From contig BGKB01000177.1 of NCBI GenBank assembly GCA_003116975.1, forward strand, positions 62,001 through 126,000: 64,000 nt of DNA, in the 5' to 3' direction. Below the pieces are notes generated by a model. The model searched no databases and was not told where the DNA came from. It saw only the letters and a list, made by a program, of their open reading frames with translations. The translations under genes and the position numbers were made by a program. Shown piece by piece: positions 47,463 to 57,700 of this stretch. The stretch's first letter is position 1. Every line of letters begins with the position of its first letter. Source of the stretch: Aurantiochytrium sp. KH105 (lineage: Eukaryota; Sar; Bigyra; Thraustochytrida; Thraustochytriidae).

Positions 47463-48027
47463 AGAATGGCGGCCGCACAGTGGCCAAAGTTCGCCCTGCC
47501 TGCATGGACGTAGGCCCGAGGATAGATAGATACGAAGGATCGCTCGATCCCTCGATCGCTCGATCCTTCAGAGAGCAGAAGCACCCGCGCGCGAGAGCCG
47601 CGAGCCCCGCGCGGATCGGAGCAGCGCCGCGCAGCGCAGAGCCGCGCAGCAGAGCCGCGCAGCGCAGCGCAGAGCGGCGGCGGGCTCCCTGCCCCCTCCC
47701 TCCCTCCCTCCCTCCCCGCCCGGCTGCCCTGCCTGGCTGCCCGAGCGGCACGCACCGCCGGCTCCACGTGGACAGGCGGCGGCAAGAAGGCAGAGAGGCA
47801 AGGCGAGGCGAGGCGAGGCGAGGCCAGGCCGGCGGTTGAGCGACCAGCGCGGCGGCAGCGGCCTCGGAGCGCGAGGAGGAGGCGAGGCCGCGCGCGAGAG
47901 AGCGGCGAGCGGCCCGCGCCGACCGAGCGCGCGGCGTAGACCCAGGCGCGAAGCCGGCGAGCGGGGAGAGCCGCGGGCGGATCGGGCGAGAGAGAAAAAA
48001 AGGACAGAAAGAAAGAAAGAACGAAAG
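47463..48027. promoter_or_regulatory. GC-rich promoter and leader of delta-COP
   Basis: Contains a direct repeat of an ATCGCTCGATCC unit at about 47541-47570, GCGCAG repeats near 47625-47670, CCCT repeats near 47693-47716 and GGCGA repeats near 47796-47822. The leader just before the ATG is A/G-rich (GAAAGAAAGAAAG). No separate gene supported. Confidence 0.45.
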
Positions 48028-49740
48028 ATGGTCGTCCTCTCCGTCGCCGTGCTCTCCAAGAGCGGCAAGGTGCTGGTCGCGCGACAGTATGTGGACATGT
48101 CGCGCATCCGCATCGAGGGTATTCTGGCAGCTTTTCCCAAACTCGTCGAGTCTGGGCCCGAGGAGTTCGCATCCTCGAGTGGGAAACAGCACACCTACGT
48201 GGAGACGGGAAGCATACGCTACGTGTACCAGATGATCGAGAGCCTCTTCCTCGTGCTCGTGACGACGCGAGGAAGCAATATTGTGCTCGATCTCGACACC
48301 CTGCGCCTCTTGAGCAAGGTCGTGCCCGAGTACGCCACGCACGTTTCCGAGGAGGAAATTACGCGCAACGTTTTCGATCTTGTTTTTGCCTTTGACGAGG
48401 TCATCACGCTCGGCTACAAGGAAAATGTCACACTGGAAGGTATCAGGACCAACCTCGAGATGGACAGTCATAGCGAAAAGCTGGCAATGATGGTCGAAGA
48501 GGGCAAGATAAACGAGGCTCGCGACGAGGCCCGCCGCAAGGCCATTGCCATCAACGCCCAAAAGGCTACCAACACGATGTCACGCATGCAAGGCATGGGC
48601 AACAACGCTCTCGGTGGCATGGGCGGTGGCATGGGCGGCGGTATGGGCGGCGGCATGGGCGGCGGCATGGGCGGTGGCATGGGCGGCGGCATGGGTGGCG
48701 GCATGGGTGGCGGCATGGGCAGCGGCATGGGCAGTGGCATGGGCAGCGACAGCATGGGTAGTGCGCCGTCGGGGTCCACATACGGACAGTCATCCTCCTC
48801 TACATCAGCAGACTCTAGCGCCCCGAGCAAGACGGGCGCCAAGCTGGGTAAGGGCCTCAAACTCGGCAACAAGGCTAGCAAACAGATGACCGATCTGGAG
48901 CAAATGGCAAAGGAGGAGGGAACCTCACTCAAGGCCTTTGTGCAGCAGGAGTCGTCCAAGGCCAAGGTAGCGGCCCCAGGTGCTGTCGTTCGCACAGATC
49001 CCATCGAGGTGAACCTCAGCGAGACCTTGTCGGTCCTCTTTGACAAAGACGGTGCTCTCCACAAACTCGAGGTCAAGGGTTCCATTCAGCTTCTCTGCCA
49101 CGAGGCCGATACCAAGGTGCGCTTGCAGCTCGAGGACTACGGCGACACCTCCATGTTTACTTTCCAACCTCACCCGAACCTCTCCAAGCCTGACTTTTCA
49201 GGAAGCAAGCTTTTGCAGCTCAAGAACGCCGACAAGGCTTGGCCCAAAGAAAAGTCGCTCGGCATTCTCAAATGGCGCTACGCCGCCAAGGAAGACGAGT
49301 CTCAACTTCCCCTCAAGGTCACCTGCTGGCCGCAGTCGAACGACGATGGTACTGTGACTGTGAACATGGAGCTCGAGCTTCTCAACGAGCACCTTTCGCT
49401 CACTGGAGTGGTTGTGACAATTCCGCTCAACACTTCCGAGGAGCCCGAGATCACGACGCTTGAGGGCGGCGAGACGCGTCACAACGCTCGTCGTCATTTT
49501 CTCGAGTGGGAAATTCCAGAGGTCAACAAGGAGACCAGCGACGCCCAGCTCGAATTTGTTGTCGCCTCGAACAACGAGGACGACTTTTTCCCTGTCCAGG
49601 TCACCTTTTCGTCCGAGGACACCATTTGCCCTGTGCACGTGGCTTCGGTCACTGACAACCAGACCAACGAGCCAGCCAAGTTCGGATTGTATCGCCAGCT
49701 CCAGACTGAGCGCTACGAAATCGCTGCCCAGGTAGAGTAA
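48028..49740 (+). CDS. ARCN1: Coatomer subunit delta (delta-COP)
   Basis: 570 residues from the ATG at 48028. The N-terminal longin-type domain starts MVVLSVAVLSKSGKVLVARQ and contains GSIRYVYQMIESLFLVLVTT; a helical linker (EEGKINEARDEARRKAI) follows. The C-terminal mu-homology domain runs from about 315 (PIEVNLSETLSVLFDKDG) to the end (ERYEIAAQ). The protein is part of the COPI coat that carries cargo from Golgi to ER and within the Golgi. An insert of about 13 MGGG/MGSG-type units at about residues 197-247 lies in the linker and accounts for most of the extra length over the usual roughly 510 residues. The upstream frame is open but only low-complexity leader. Confidence 0.95.
   Translation: MVVLSVAVLSKSGKVLVARQYVDMSRIRIEGILAAFPKLVESGPEEFASSSGKQHTYVETGSIRYVYQMIESLFLVLVTTRGSNIVLDLDTLRLLSKVVPEYATHVSEEEITRNVFDLVFAFDEVITLGYKENVTLEGIRTNLEMDSHSEKLAMMVEEGKINEARDEARRKAIAINAQKATNTMSRMQGMGNNALGGMGGGMGGGMGGGMGGGMGGGMGGGMGGGMGGGMGSGMGSGMGSDSMGSAPSGSTYGQSSSSTSADSSAPSKTGAKLGKGLKLGNKASKQMTDLEQMAKEEGTSLKAFVQQESSKAKVAAPGAVVRTDPIEVNLSETLSVLFDKDGALHKLEVKGSIQLLCHEADTKVRLQLEDYGDTSMFTFQPHPNLSKPDFSGSKLLQLKNADKAWPKEKSLGILKWRYAAKEDESQLPLKVTCWPQSNDDGTVTVNMELELLNEHLSLTGVVVTIPLNTSEEPEITTLEGGETRHNARRHFLEWEIPEVNKETSDAQLEFVVASNNEDDFFPVQVTFSSEDTICPVHVASVTDNQTNEPAKFGLYRQLQTERYEIAAQVE
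48600..48770 (+). repeat. In-frame GGCATGGGC minisatellite (Met-Gly repeats)
   Basis: Tandem 12-base units (GGCGGCATGGGC and close variants) in the delta-COP linker, encoding MGGG and MGSG repeats. Units differ mainly at third codon positions, so selection or expansion at protein level is possible. Confidence 0.9.
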
Positions 49741-50379
49741 GTAGGCAATGCAATGCAATGCAATGCAAAAAGAAGGTAAAAAAATAAGTAAGGCGACCTC
49801 GTGACTTATTATGCACACCTCATGAGGCTTTTGATTCCATTCTTCATTACATTCTATCCATCTGTAATTGCTACGTATACGTGCAAATTGCATTACTTGC
49901 TGTATGTCAGCTTTTTTATAAGGGAGCTGGGGAGGAGGCAGGGGAACTCAACATTAAGCCAGAGGACGAGGCAGCCAGCTTTTTGCTGATATTTCCGCCA
50001 AAGCAGACGACCATGAATCTACTCTTCCCCCGCCCCTTGCGGCAGACAAGAGAGGCCAAATTCAAGCTAATTGTCTGGCAGCTTGTCTTTTCGGGCAGCC
50101 TGTTCTGGTGTTTTCTTGATGTATTCGCCAAAAAATAATTCTTTGACATGTGCGTCACCTTTTCTGGTTCGAAAAAATTGCACACAAAACTTTTGGGTCC
50201 AGATGTACTTGTTTGCTACATCACTGTTCTGCCACAATTTGAGGAAAAAACTGAGGAATGAATGAATGAATGAACAAACGAGTCGTTTCCAGAGGGACGG
50301 ACGGGCAGACACTTCTACTGAAACGAGAAAGAAACAAGCAAGAAAAAGGGTAAATTAGTTCATGACGATGGAGCTATCT
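49741..50379. other. Convergent 3' spacer, delta-COP / thiolase
   Basis: 639 bases. It starts with a TGCAA pentanucleotide array (49746-49769) just after the delta-COP stop, then AT-rich sequence, and a GAAT array at about 50255-50274. No gene or RNA gene recognised. Confidence 0.5.
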
Positions 50380-51585
50380 TCAAGCGCAGTTCTCGAGAAT
50401 GATGGCAATGCCCTGGCCGCCACCAATGCAGGCGCTGCCAATGGCGTACTTCTTGCCCGGGTTGCGGGCCAGGTCGTAGGCGAGGGTGCCCATGATACGC
50501 GAGCCCGAGGCACCGGTCGGGTGACCCTGAGCGATGGCACCACCCTTGGACTGGACGCCCTCCTTCTCGAGGTCAAAGCCAAGGTCCTTCTGGCAGGCAA
50601 GGAACTGCGAAGCGAATGCCTCGTTGATCTCAAGAAAGTCCATGTCGTTGATCGAGAGGTTTGCGCGGCGGAGAGCCTCCTGGATGGCGGGGACGGGGCC
50701 AATGCCCATGATCTCAGGGGGCACACCAGCCACGGCGTAGGACACAATTCGCGCCATGGGCTTGAGGTTGTGCTTCTTGACAGCCTCGGCCGAGGCGACG
50801 ATTACGGCGCCGGCACCATCCGAGATACCGGAGGCGTTACCAGCGGAGACAGAGCCACCCTTCTTGAAGAGAGGCTTGAGCTTCTGGAGCGACTCGATCG
50901 TGGTCTGCGGGCGCGGGTGCTCGTCGACCTCAAAGTCGATCTCGCCCTTCTTGCGATCCTTGATCTTGATGGGGACAATCTCATCCTTGAAGAGACCGGC
51001 CTCCTGGGCGGCGGCCCACTTTTGCTGCGAGCGCAGCGCAAAGGCGTCGGCGTCCTCCTTGGAGATGTCGTACTTCTCGGCAAGGTTCTCGGCGGTGATG
51101 GCCATCGGGCAGCCCACATGCTTGTCCTGGAGGCCCTCCCAGAGGGAATCGACCATGGGCGGGTTCACGCCCAGAGGGGAGCCGAAGCGGACGCCGTGCA
51201 CCAGGTAAGGGGCCTGGGACATGCTCTCGGCACCGCCGGTGAGGACGACCTCGGCGTCGCCGACGAGAATGTCCTGCACGCCGTTGACGATGGACTGAAA
51301 ACCGGATCCGCAGAGGCGGTTGACCGTCAGGGCGGGCACGTCGATGGGGACGCCAGCCTTGAGCGCGACATGGCGAGCCAGGTAGGCAACGTCGGTCGTG
51401 GTCTGCTGCACGTTACCCACGTGCACGGTGTCGATGATCTCCGCGCTCGGGAGCTGCGCGATGGCGCCCTTGGCGGCCTCCACGCCGAGCTGCACGGCGG
51501 AGAGGTGCTTAAGGCTTCCGCCAAAGGTGCCGAAAGCCGTCCGCTTGGCGGCGACGATGAAGATCTCCTTGCCCACGGCGCTCAT
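50380..51585 (-). CDS. Thiolase (acetyl-CoA C-acyltransferase, ACAA2-like)
   Basis: 401 residues from the ATG at 51585. The catalytic residues are in place: nucleophile Cys92 in VNRLCGSGFQS, His355 in AQGHPTGASG and Cys386 in ACIGGGQG; NEAFA is also present. The best overall resemblance is to mitochondrial 3-ketoacyl-CoA thiolase ACAA2 (VNRLCGSGFQSIVNG, LTGGAESMSQAPY), which performs the last step of fatty acid beta-oxidation, although an acetoacetyl-CoA thiolase role is possible. No cleavable presequence is obvious; ACAA2 itself has an uncleaved N-terminus. The C-terminus (ENCA) is not a PTS1 signal. Upstream in-frame codons lead only to a TTG at 51651. Confidence 0.93.
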   Translation of the reverse strand: MSAVGKEIFIVAAKRTAFGTFGGSLKHLSAVQLGVEAAKGAIAQLPSAEIIDTVHVGNVQQTTTDVAYLARHVALKAGVPIDVPALTVNRLCGSGFQSIVNGVQDILVGDAEVVLTGGAESMSQAPYLVHGVRFGSPLGVNPPMVDSLWEGLQDKHVGCPMAITAENLAEKYDISKEDADAFALRSQQKWAAAQEAGLFKDEIVPIKIKDRKKGEIDFEVDEHPRPQTTIESLQKLKPLFKKGGSVSAGNASGISDGAGAVIVASAEAVKKHNLKPMARIVSYAVAGVPPEIMGIGPVPAIQEALRRANLSINDMDFLEINEAFASQFLACQKDLGFDLEKEGVQSKGGAIAQGHPTGASGSRIMGTLAYDLARNPGKKYAIGSACIGGGQGIAIILENCA

Positions 51586-51700
51586 CTTGCCTGATTTGGC
51601 GTGCTGTGTGCGTTTGCCTCCGCGGACTTTCGACCCTTTTGTGAAGATCAATCAACTGCCGCTCTGCTCCGGCTGCTCAAGAAACATGATGGATTCATGT

Positions 51701-51732
51701 CAACGAACGAACGAACGAACGAACGAACGAAC
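51701..51732. repeat. (CGAA)n tandem array
   Basis: Eight CGAA units about 115 bases upstream of the thiolase start codon. Confidence 0.9.
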
Positions 51733-52110
51733 CGTCAGTCAAATCAATCCAATCTGAAGAACAAGAACAACAACGACAAGAAGAACTCCCGCCGCCTCGT
51801 CCCGGTGCACTTGGCCGTGCGAGGCGCGCGCGCTCGGCTCCTCCTCTCCGCCAGGTGGACCGCGTCTGTCTGTCTGCCTGTCTGTCGGAGGGGAGGAGGG
51901 AGGGAGAGTCGCATCGACTTACCTTGGATTGCGATTTGCCGACGGGGTCGCGAGACCTGCCCGCTGCTGCTGCTCTCTCTCTCTCCCTCCTCCCCTCCTT
52001 CCTGCCCTTTCCCTCCTTCCTTCCTTCCTTTACCTTACCATGCCGCTTCCTTCTCTGCCTGCAGTGTCACCGCATTGCATTACACCGGCCACGGGCCAGC
52101 AAGGTGGATC

Positions 52111-52140
52111 GCACTGCACTGCACTGCACTGCACTGCACT
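52111..52140. repeat. (GCACT)n pentanucleotide array
   Basis: Six perfect GCACT units followed by GCGCT variants, in the divergent thiolase/TFIIS-N promoter region. Confidence 0.9.
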
Positions 52141-52342
52141 GCGCTGCGCTGCACCGCCTTGCACCGCGGCGCGTCGCATCGCATCGCATAGCGCTGCGCA
52201 TAGCGCTGCGCAACGTGAACAGAGCCCGCATCTCGGCCGGCACAGCGCGCGCGCGCGTGCGTGCAGCTGGCTGCAGAGGGCGGTACTCCTCCCTCGTGCC
52301 TCGGCCTCGACTCGCTGCTCCTGCTGCCAGACAGACACACAC

Positions 52343-52366
52343 ACAGACAGACAGACAGACAGACAG
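52343..52366. repeat. (CAGA)n tandem array
   Basis: About six CAGA units preceded by CACA repeats, in the divergent thiolase/TFIIS-N promoter region. Confidence 0.85.
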
Positions 52367-52798
52367 TGCCTGCAGTCCGAGGGTGAAATGGAAATCCCGC
52401 CGCCGTACTGCACTGCAATGCCACGCAACGCGATGCCATGAATGCAACGCAGTAAAATACAATGCCTTGCCTTGCCATGCAATGCGCGCTTCCCATTTCA
52501 TTGCGCTCGTTGCACCGCAGAGGCGCATTACAGGCGGAGTCCGACCCTGGCCGGCCGGGCTGGCACGTCCAGAACGTCTGGAAGCGCCAGGGCCGCGGGA
52601 AGCTCGGGAGCGTCTGGAAGGCCGGGAGCCCCGAGAAGGCTGGGAAGCGACGAAGCGAAGGGCGCGCGAGGCAGGGAGGGAAGGGAGGGAGGGAGGGCGC
52701 CGCAGACGAGCAACCGCGCGCGCGCGGGCGGGGACGCGGCGGCGGGCAGCGGCGAGCGCAGCGGCGGCCCGCGCGCGGGGCGGGCGCAGAAGGGGAGC

Positions 52799-52917
52799 AT
52801 GGCGCTGGAGCTGCTGGAGCGGAAGAAGGCGCTCGTGCGCGCCGTCGAGGCCGAGGAACGCGCCGGCAAGGAGCTGCTCACAGCGCTGCGCGAGCTCCGC
52901 GCACAAGTGGAGGCCGC

Positions 52918-52958
<41 letters not shown>

Positions 52959-54244
52959 CGGGGGGAGGCGGGCACAATGACCACGCCGCTTTGGAGAGCC
53001 TGCTCGGCAGCCTTTTGAATAACAAATTGGGCGCCGCCGCGCTGCGAGCCGACGTCCAGCACGAATGTAAAAAAGTGCTCGACGGGCTCAAAGCAGGCGC
53101 GTCAAAACCTCAGCCAGCTGACACTGCTTCTGCAAGTGCCTCTGTGTCTGCTCCGTCTGCAGCTACTACTCCAGCGGACCCCACCTCTTCCGGTGCCACG
53201 AAATCTCCGGTGAATGGCACTGCAAATTCCGCCCAAGGAAGCAATGCTGCAGTCGTAAAGCAAGAAGAACCAGCCGTGAAACAAGAGGCAGCAACAAAAC
53301 AAGACCCAGACATGAAACAAGAGCCTGCAGCAACAAACAAAGACCCAGTCGTGAAACAAGAATCAGTAGTGAAACAAGAGCCTGCAGCAAAACGAGAGCC
53401 ACGACCCCGCCTCACCGGCCTTGGAGTAAGCATGCTCAAGTTTGACGATTGTGTGCGCCAGCTCCAGGAAGAGGCCGCCGCCGAAGAGTTCCACAACATG
53501 ATCGTCCTCATGTCACGCCTTCGCAACGTCAAGCGCATTACTATGGAGGACATGAAGCGGACAAATGCAGGAAAGATTCTCGGCAGGATCGCCAGAAAGT
53601 GTGCAGACGAGAAGACCCGCAATGCCGCAAATGCTACTACAGAGATTGTAAGGAAGCGTTTGCAAGAGCAAATGAAGGCAGAAAAGGCAGAGTCTTCGAA
53701 AACGGCAAAGGCAGAAGCTGTGAAACCTACAAAGGAAGACGCAGAAAAACGCCTTTCTGCATCCGCGGCTCGCGCTGAGAAGCGAAAGCGCGAATTCCAA
53801 GAATCCAAAAAGGCAAACCAGCCCCGCCTGCTCAATCCCAATGAGCCTGGTATTCGCAAGCCGCTGCAAGGATCAAAGGCCACCGACGCAAGGTCCTCCT
53901 CGGGCTCCAATGCAGACAAGGAACGCAAACGAAAATCTGACCGAAGAGAAGCCAAAAAGGAAGCCAAAAAGGACAAGAAAAAGAAAAAGAGCAAAAAGGA
54001 AAAGCGGCGACGAAACAGTGAGGACGAGGATGAAAGCGAGGTGGAGAGCGGCGACGACGACGACGATGATGGCCAAGACGACTTTGCCAGTTGGATGAAG
54101 GCGCGGCGCGCGCGTCTCTCAGAGGCACGAGAGTACAGCGAGCGCGAGGAAAAGATTAGTGCAATGATTGGAGAAGAGGAGGACTTGGAAGCCGAGCTTG
54201 AGGAGCGAAGGGCGCGCCTCAAGAAGAAGAAGAAGGCTGCATGA
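52799..54244 (+). CDS. TFIIS N-terminal (LW)-domain protein with poly-Q and VKQE repeats
   Basis: 481 residues from the ATG at 52799. The N-terminus is a coiled coil (ALELLERKKALVRAVEAEER) that ends in a run of about 14 glutamines (CAG codons 52919-52956). A helical segment (LESLLGSLLNNKLGAAAL) follows, then a low-complexity stretch with about six KQE/KQD motifs (residues about 155-200). Residues about 210-295 match a TFIIS N-terminal/LW-type helical bundle (IVLMSRLRNVKRITMEDM, KRTNAGKILGRIARK, TTEIVRKRL). The C-terminus is strongly basic (KKDKKKKKSKKEKRRR), then acidic (DDDDDDG) and basic again, typical of nuclear chromatin or elongation factors such as IWS1 and TFIIS relatives. No central TFIIS or zinc-ribbon domain is present. 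Exact role unknown. Confidence 0.75.
52919..52956 (+). repeat. CAG repeat encoding poly-glutamine
   Basis: Twelve to fourteen consecutive CAG codons in the TFIIS-N protein. Uniform codon use suggests recent trinucleotide expansion. Confidence 0.9.
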
Positions 54245-54706
54245 CCTTCAGGTTTTCCCATCGTCAAAAACAACTTGCCCCTCATCGCGAGGAACCCCAT
54301 TTGCTCCCTATTCACCTCCGTTCACCCTTTCCTCTCTATCTCATTCTCGGAAACGTCTGCAGAATCCGAACAAACACAGGAACTTGAATTGTAACGTACA
54401 CCACCGTGACGGCCACCATCAAGAACCACAAAACGGACCGCGTGACGCCATCCGCCAGCGGAGCGCGCGGAAACAAGAACAAAAATCCTTATTTGCTAAT
54501 CGTTGTAGAACGAACGGCCGAAGCAACACTGAGTTGATGCACTCTTTGTAATTTCATGGTGTTGCCTACTTATATGGTTGATGCATGTTTATTCCTGCTC
54601 ATCTCTGTGCGCTGTTTCCCCCACAAACGCACAGCCTTCACTCATGAGTTGTCTTAGTCATCGCGGGGTCTCTTTTCGAACTCGCTCGACCGTGTGTCCT
54701 ACTCGC
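54245..54706. other. Convergent 3' spacer, TFIIS-N gene / Pumilio gene
   Basis: 462 bases between convergent stop codons. No gene, RNA gene or notable repeat seen. Confidence 0.45.
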
Positions 54707-57700
54707 TTACGCAATGCGTCGTTTGGCGAGGAAGGAGAGAATGTGTCTCCCGTGAGCGTATTGCATGAGTACCTCGCTCTGCGCGTCGATGGCAGCCGCA
54801 ATGCGAACACGATCAGACTTGCCCGAGATCTCGTAGGCTCGCTGCAAAACAAAGTTTGCATAAGGATCCTTCATCAAATTGAGGAGGACCCAGTCCGGGG
54901 CATCGAGAATCTCGCGCACAATCTCATTCGCTTGCGAGGCCGTGCCTGTCAGAAGACATTGCTCAACGAGGTGTGAGCCAAACTTGTGCTGCGCCAGATC
55001 AACGCACCGCGATGACACAAAGGACTGAATTCGGTCTGCCTGCGCCTGCTGACCAAATTGCAAAATGTGCTGCAAAATAAAATTTCCGTGCTGGTCCAAC
55101 GCCAAGCGCTCATAGTCGTTTTCCACAGCGTCCACAATGGAGCGTACGCACGACGAGCGCTCGCGATCGCAATCAGCAAGTGCTCGTTGGACGAGCCTGC
55201 ACGCGTTCGGATCCACCGTCATGCTTTCGACCTCGCTCTCGACTAGTTTCTCGACCGTATCAATCAACACTTGGCATCGCGCGCGCAGCTCGCTGCTTTC
55301 ACTTCGAATCAGTGACGTGAGAATCTGCCCATGGTTGTTGCTACTAGCACTGCTGCTAGTGCTGTTGCCGCTCGCACTGCTACAACTTGCGCTCAGAGCA
55401 CTACCACTTGCGCTCTGCGCGTGTGAACCTGTGCCCCTCTGGGGACTGCTTCGATGCATGCCCGTGCCTCGTGCCAGGGTTGCAGGTTTCGGCCCACGGC
55501 CAGGACGAAGCGTGAGATCTGGGCTCAGGTCATGTTGGAGGACGAGTAGCGCCTTTTGAAGAACATGTGAGGCATGCGAGTCGAGAGCCGCATCGCGGAG
55601 AATGTCCGAATCCAGCATGATTTCCTCCATGAGTACGAGGCGATCCTCGGGGCTAGACAATTCGAGGACACGCTGCACAACGCGGCAGCCGTGCGGGTGC
55701 TTGCTCAGCTCCAGGATGCTGCCTCGCATCAATCTCGCAACCGTGTCTCGCTGGCTTTGTTCTGCATGTTTCAAAAAGACTTGGATGACATAGTTTCCAA
55801 AGAGATCCTGAGCAATCTCAAGGGCGTCAAGCATGAGCTCGTCCATTAGTGCCTTTTGGTCCTGTGCAGAGGACCGTGGCATGAGCTGCTGCAAGTACCT
55901 TGATCCAAGCGAGTCTTGCGCAAATTCGACCACGTGCGACTGAAGCTCGCGTACGGACGGGCGGGAGCTTTTTTGCCTGAAAGCCGAAAGCACCGCCGAT
56001 GCAGGCGTTAAGCCCACTTCACGCGAGCCCTTGGCCGCAAAACCGCGGCGATTATCCCTGCTCGCACCCGTGTCGCTGGCACTCGTGCTGCTGCTGGTGG
56101 TGGTACTGCTGCTGTTGCTGTTTGCGCTGGTGGGTGCACAACCGGTCGAGTTGCCACGGGAACGAGATCCACTCTTTCGTCCCAAGGAGTCGCCACTTTC
56201 GCGACGTGAACGTCCTGACTGTGGAGGCTGAGAAAATTGCTGCTGCTGATAGGATGCAGACGCAGGAAAAGGGAAAGGCGGCATTGGCATGCCCATGGGC
56301 ATCGAAAGTGGCATGCCATAGGCAGGTGGCATCATCGGGAATCCCATCGGGGGCTGGCCCATATGCATGCTGGGAGCTGCTCCCGCGTTCGCCGCCCCTG
56401 CAAGAGGGCCAGCACTGTTCATGCCCCCCATGTTCATCCCCATATTGGCATTTGCAGCCAAAGCGGCTTGCTGTTGCAATAGCATCATCTGTTGCATGTA
56501 CATTGCAAAGTGCTGCTGCATCGCCTGCTGCATCGCCTGCTGCTGATCCGACATCATCGGGACACCGAAGGCATCCCAGGCGCCTTGCTGTGGCGACTCT
56601 GCGCCACAGGCTTGCGGCGCGCTGGTCGCCCCCGGCCCCTGGCCCGTGTACGTGATGCCTGCAGAGTCTCTACCCATGCTTGAGGAAGGGTCTGGGTGAT
56701 GGGACATTGGCGGCGGCAAAGGTGATGACGGCGTAGAGCCCAAGTCGGACGAGAACCCAGGCGGAACAGGTGAAGAGGGCGAGAGCATTGGGGATGCGGA
56801 GTCGATGGACCCAATTTCGCTTGCATTCGACACCGCGCGGCCTCGGCGAAATTGCGCTGCAGAGGTGAGCATCTCAACTTCGCTTGAGGTATCGACCTCG
56901 AGGGTGGAGCCGCAAAGGCGCTGGACAGCACCATCGTCTTTGGACTCTTCAGTTTCCCCTGGCTCGGGGGTGCGGCGGTCAAAGAGCATTTCGGGGAACG
57001 CGCGCCGAACGAGCGTCGCAGAGTTGACACGACGAAGGCTCATTTCCTGGTGGTCCTCGCCAGAACCCGAAGCGCGCTCGGGTGAGCAGGGGCCACTCGT
57101 CCTGCCGTTCCTTCTCTTGCCTCGAAATGCTCCGCCACCCAAGCTTTCTGTACCCTCACCACAGTCCCTGAACTCGTCGACCTCCTCGTCATCGTCATCG
57201 TCTTCATCGTAATTGTCAGCAACCTCACTCATGGCGGGAAGCGTCGTCCACTCTGGCGGGTGCTCGTATGCCCCAGCTTCCCGTCTGAGACGGAGATGAT
57301 CAGGTCCGCCTCGGAGGGTGTTTCCTGAGAGCGAGTTCGGAAAGTTGGCAAAGGTGGCTCGACGGAAGAGTTTCTTTTTGTTGGCTTCGGACGGCGAGTG
57401 AGAATGATGCATACCCGATGCGCCAAGTGGGGCATCTAACGCGCTCTCGGTATTTCTGGCAGCTGCGACAATGGCCTCAGCAACGTCGTCATCCTGAAAG
57501 AAACTTGCCGATTTCTTGGGCAAGCGAGGGGTCTGTCCTGTAGTTGTCAGGAAGTCAAGCAGCGTGGACGATGCAAGTTCTTGCGGAATGTCATTACAAA
57601 CGCTAGAAACGTTGTCGAACATGTTGTTGTTCCATGTACAGGCATCCCACGTCAGTGACTTGCAACGTTTAAGTTTGCTCATGTCCACATCGAATGCGGG

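Larger units (their letters stand above)
51586..52798. promoter_or_regulatory. Divergent promoter region packed with microsatellites
   Basis: The region separates the thiolase (-) and the TFIIS-N protein (+). It contains CGAA repeats (51701-51732), CTCT and CCTT stretches (51975-52030), GCACT repeats (52111-52140), CAGA repeats (52343-52366), GCAATGC-like units (52420-52500) and GGGA repeats (52673-52697). Frames running through it encode Cys/Arg/Ala-biased sequence and are judged spurious. Confidence 0.5.

Noticed and set aside
50362-51594. A 410-codon plus-strand frame over the thiolase
   Set aside because: Exactly antisense to a thiolase with all catalytic residues; no domain signal of its own.
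51855-52798. Long frames on both strands between thiolase and the TFIIS-N protein
   Set aside because: They run through microsatellites and encode Cys/Arg/His-biased sequence; judged non-coding.
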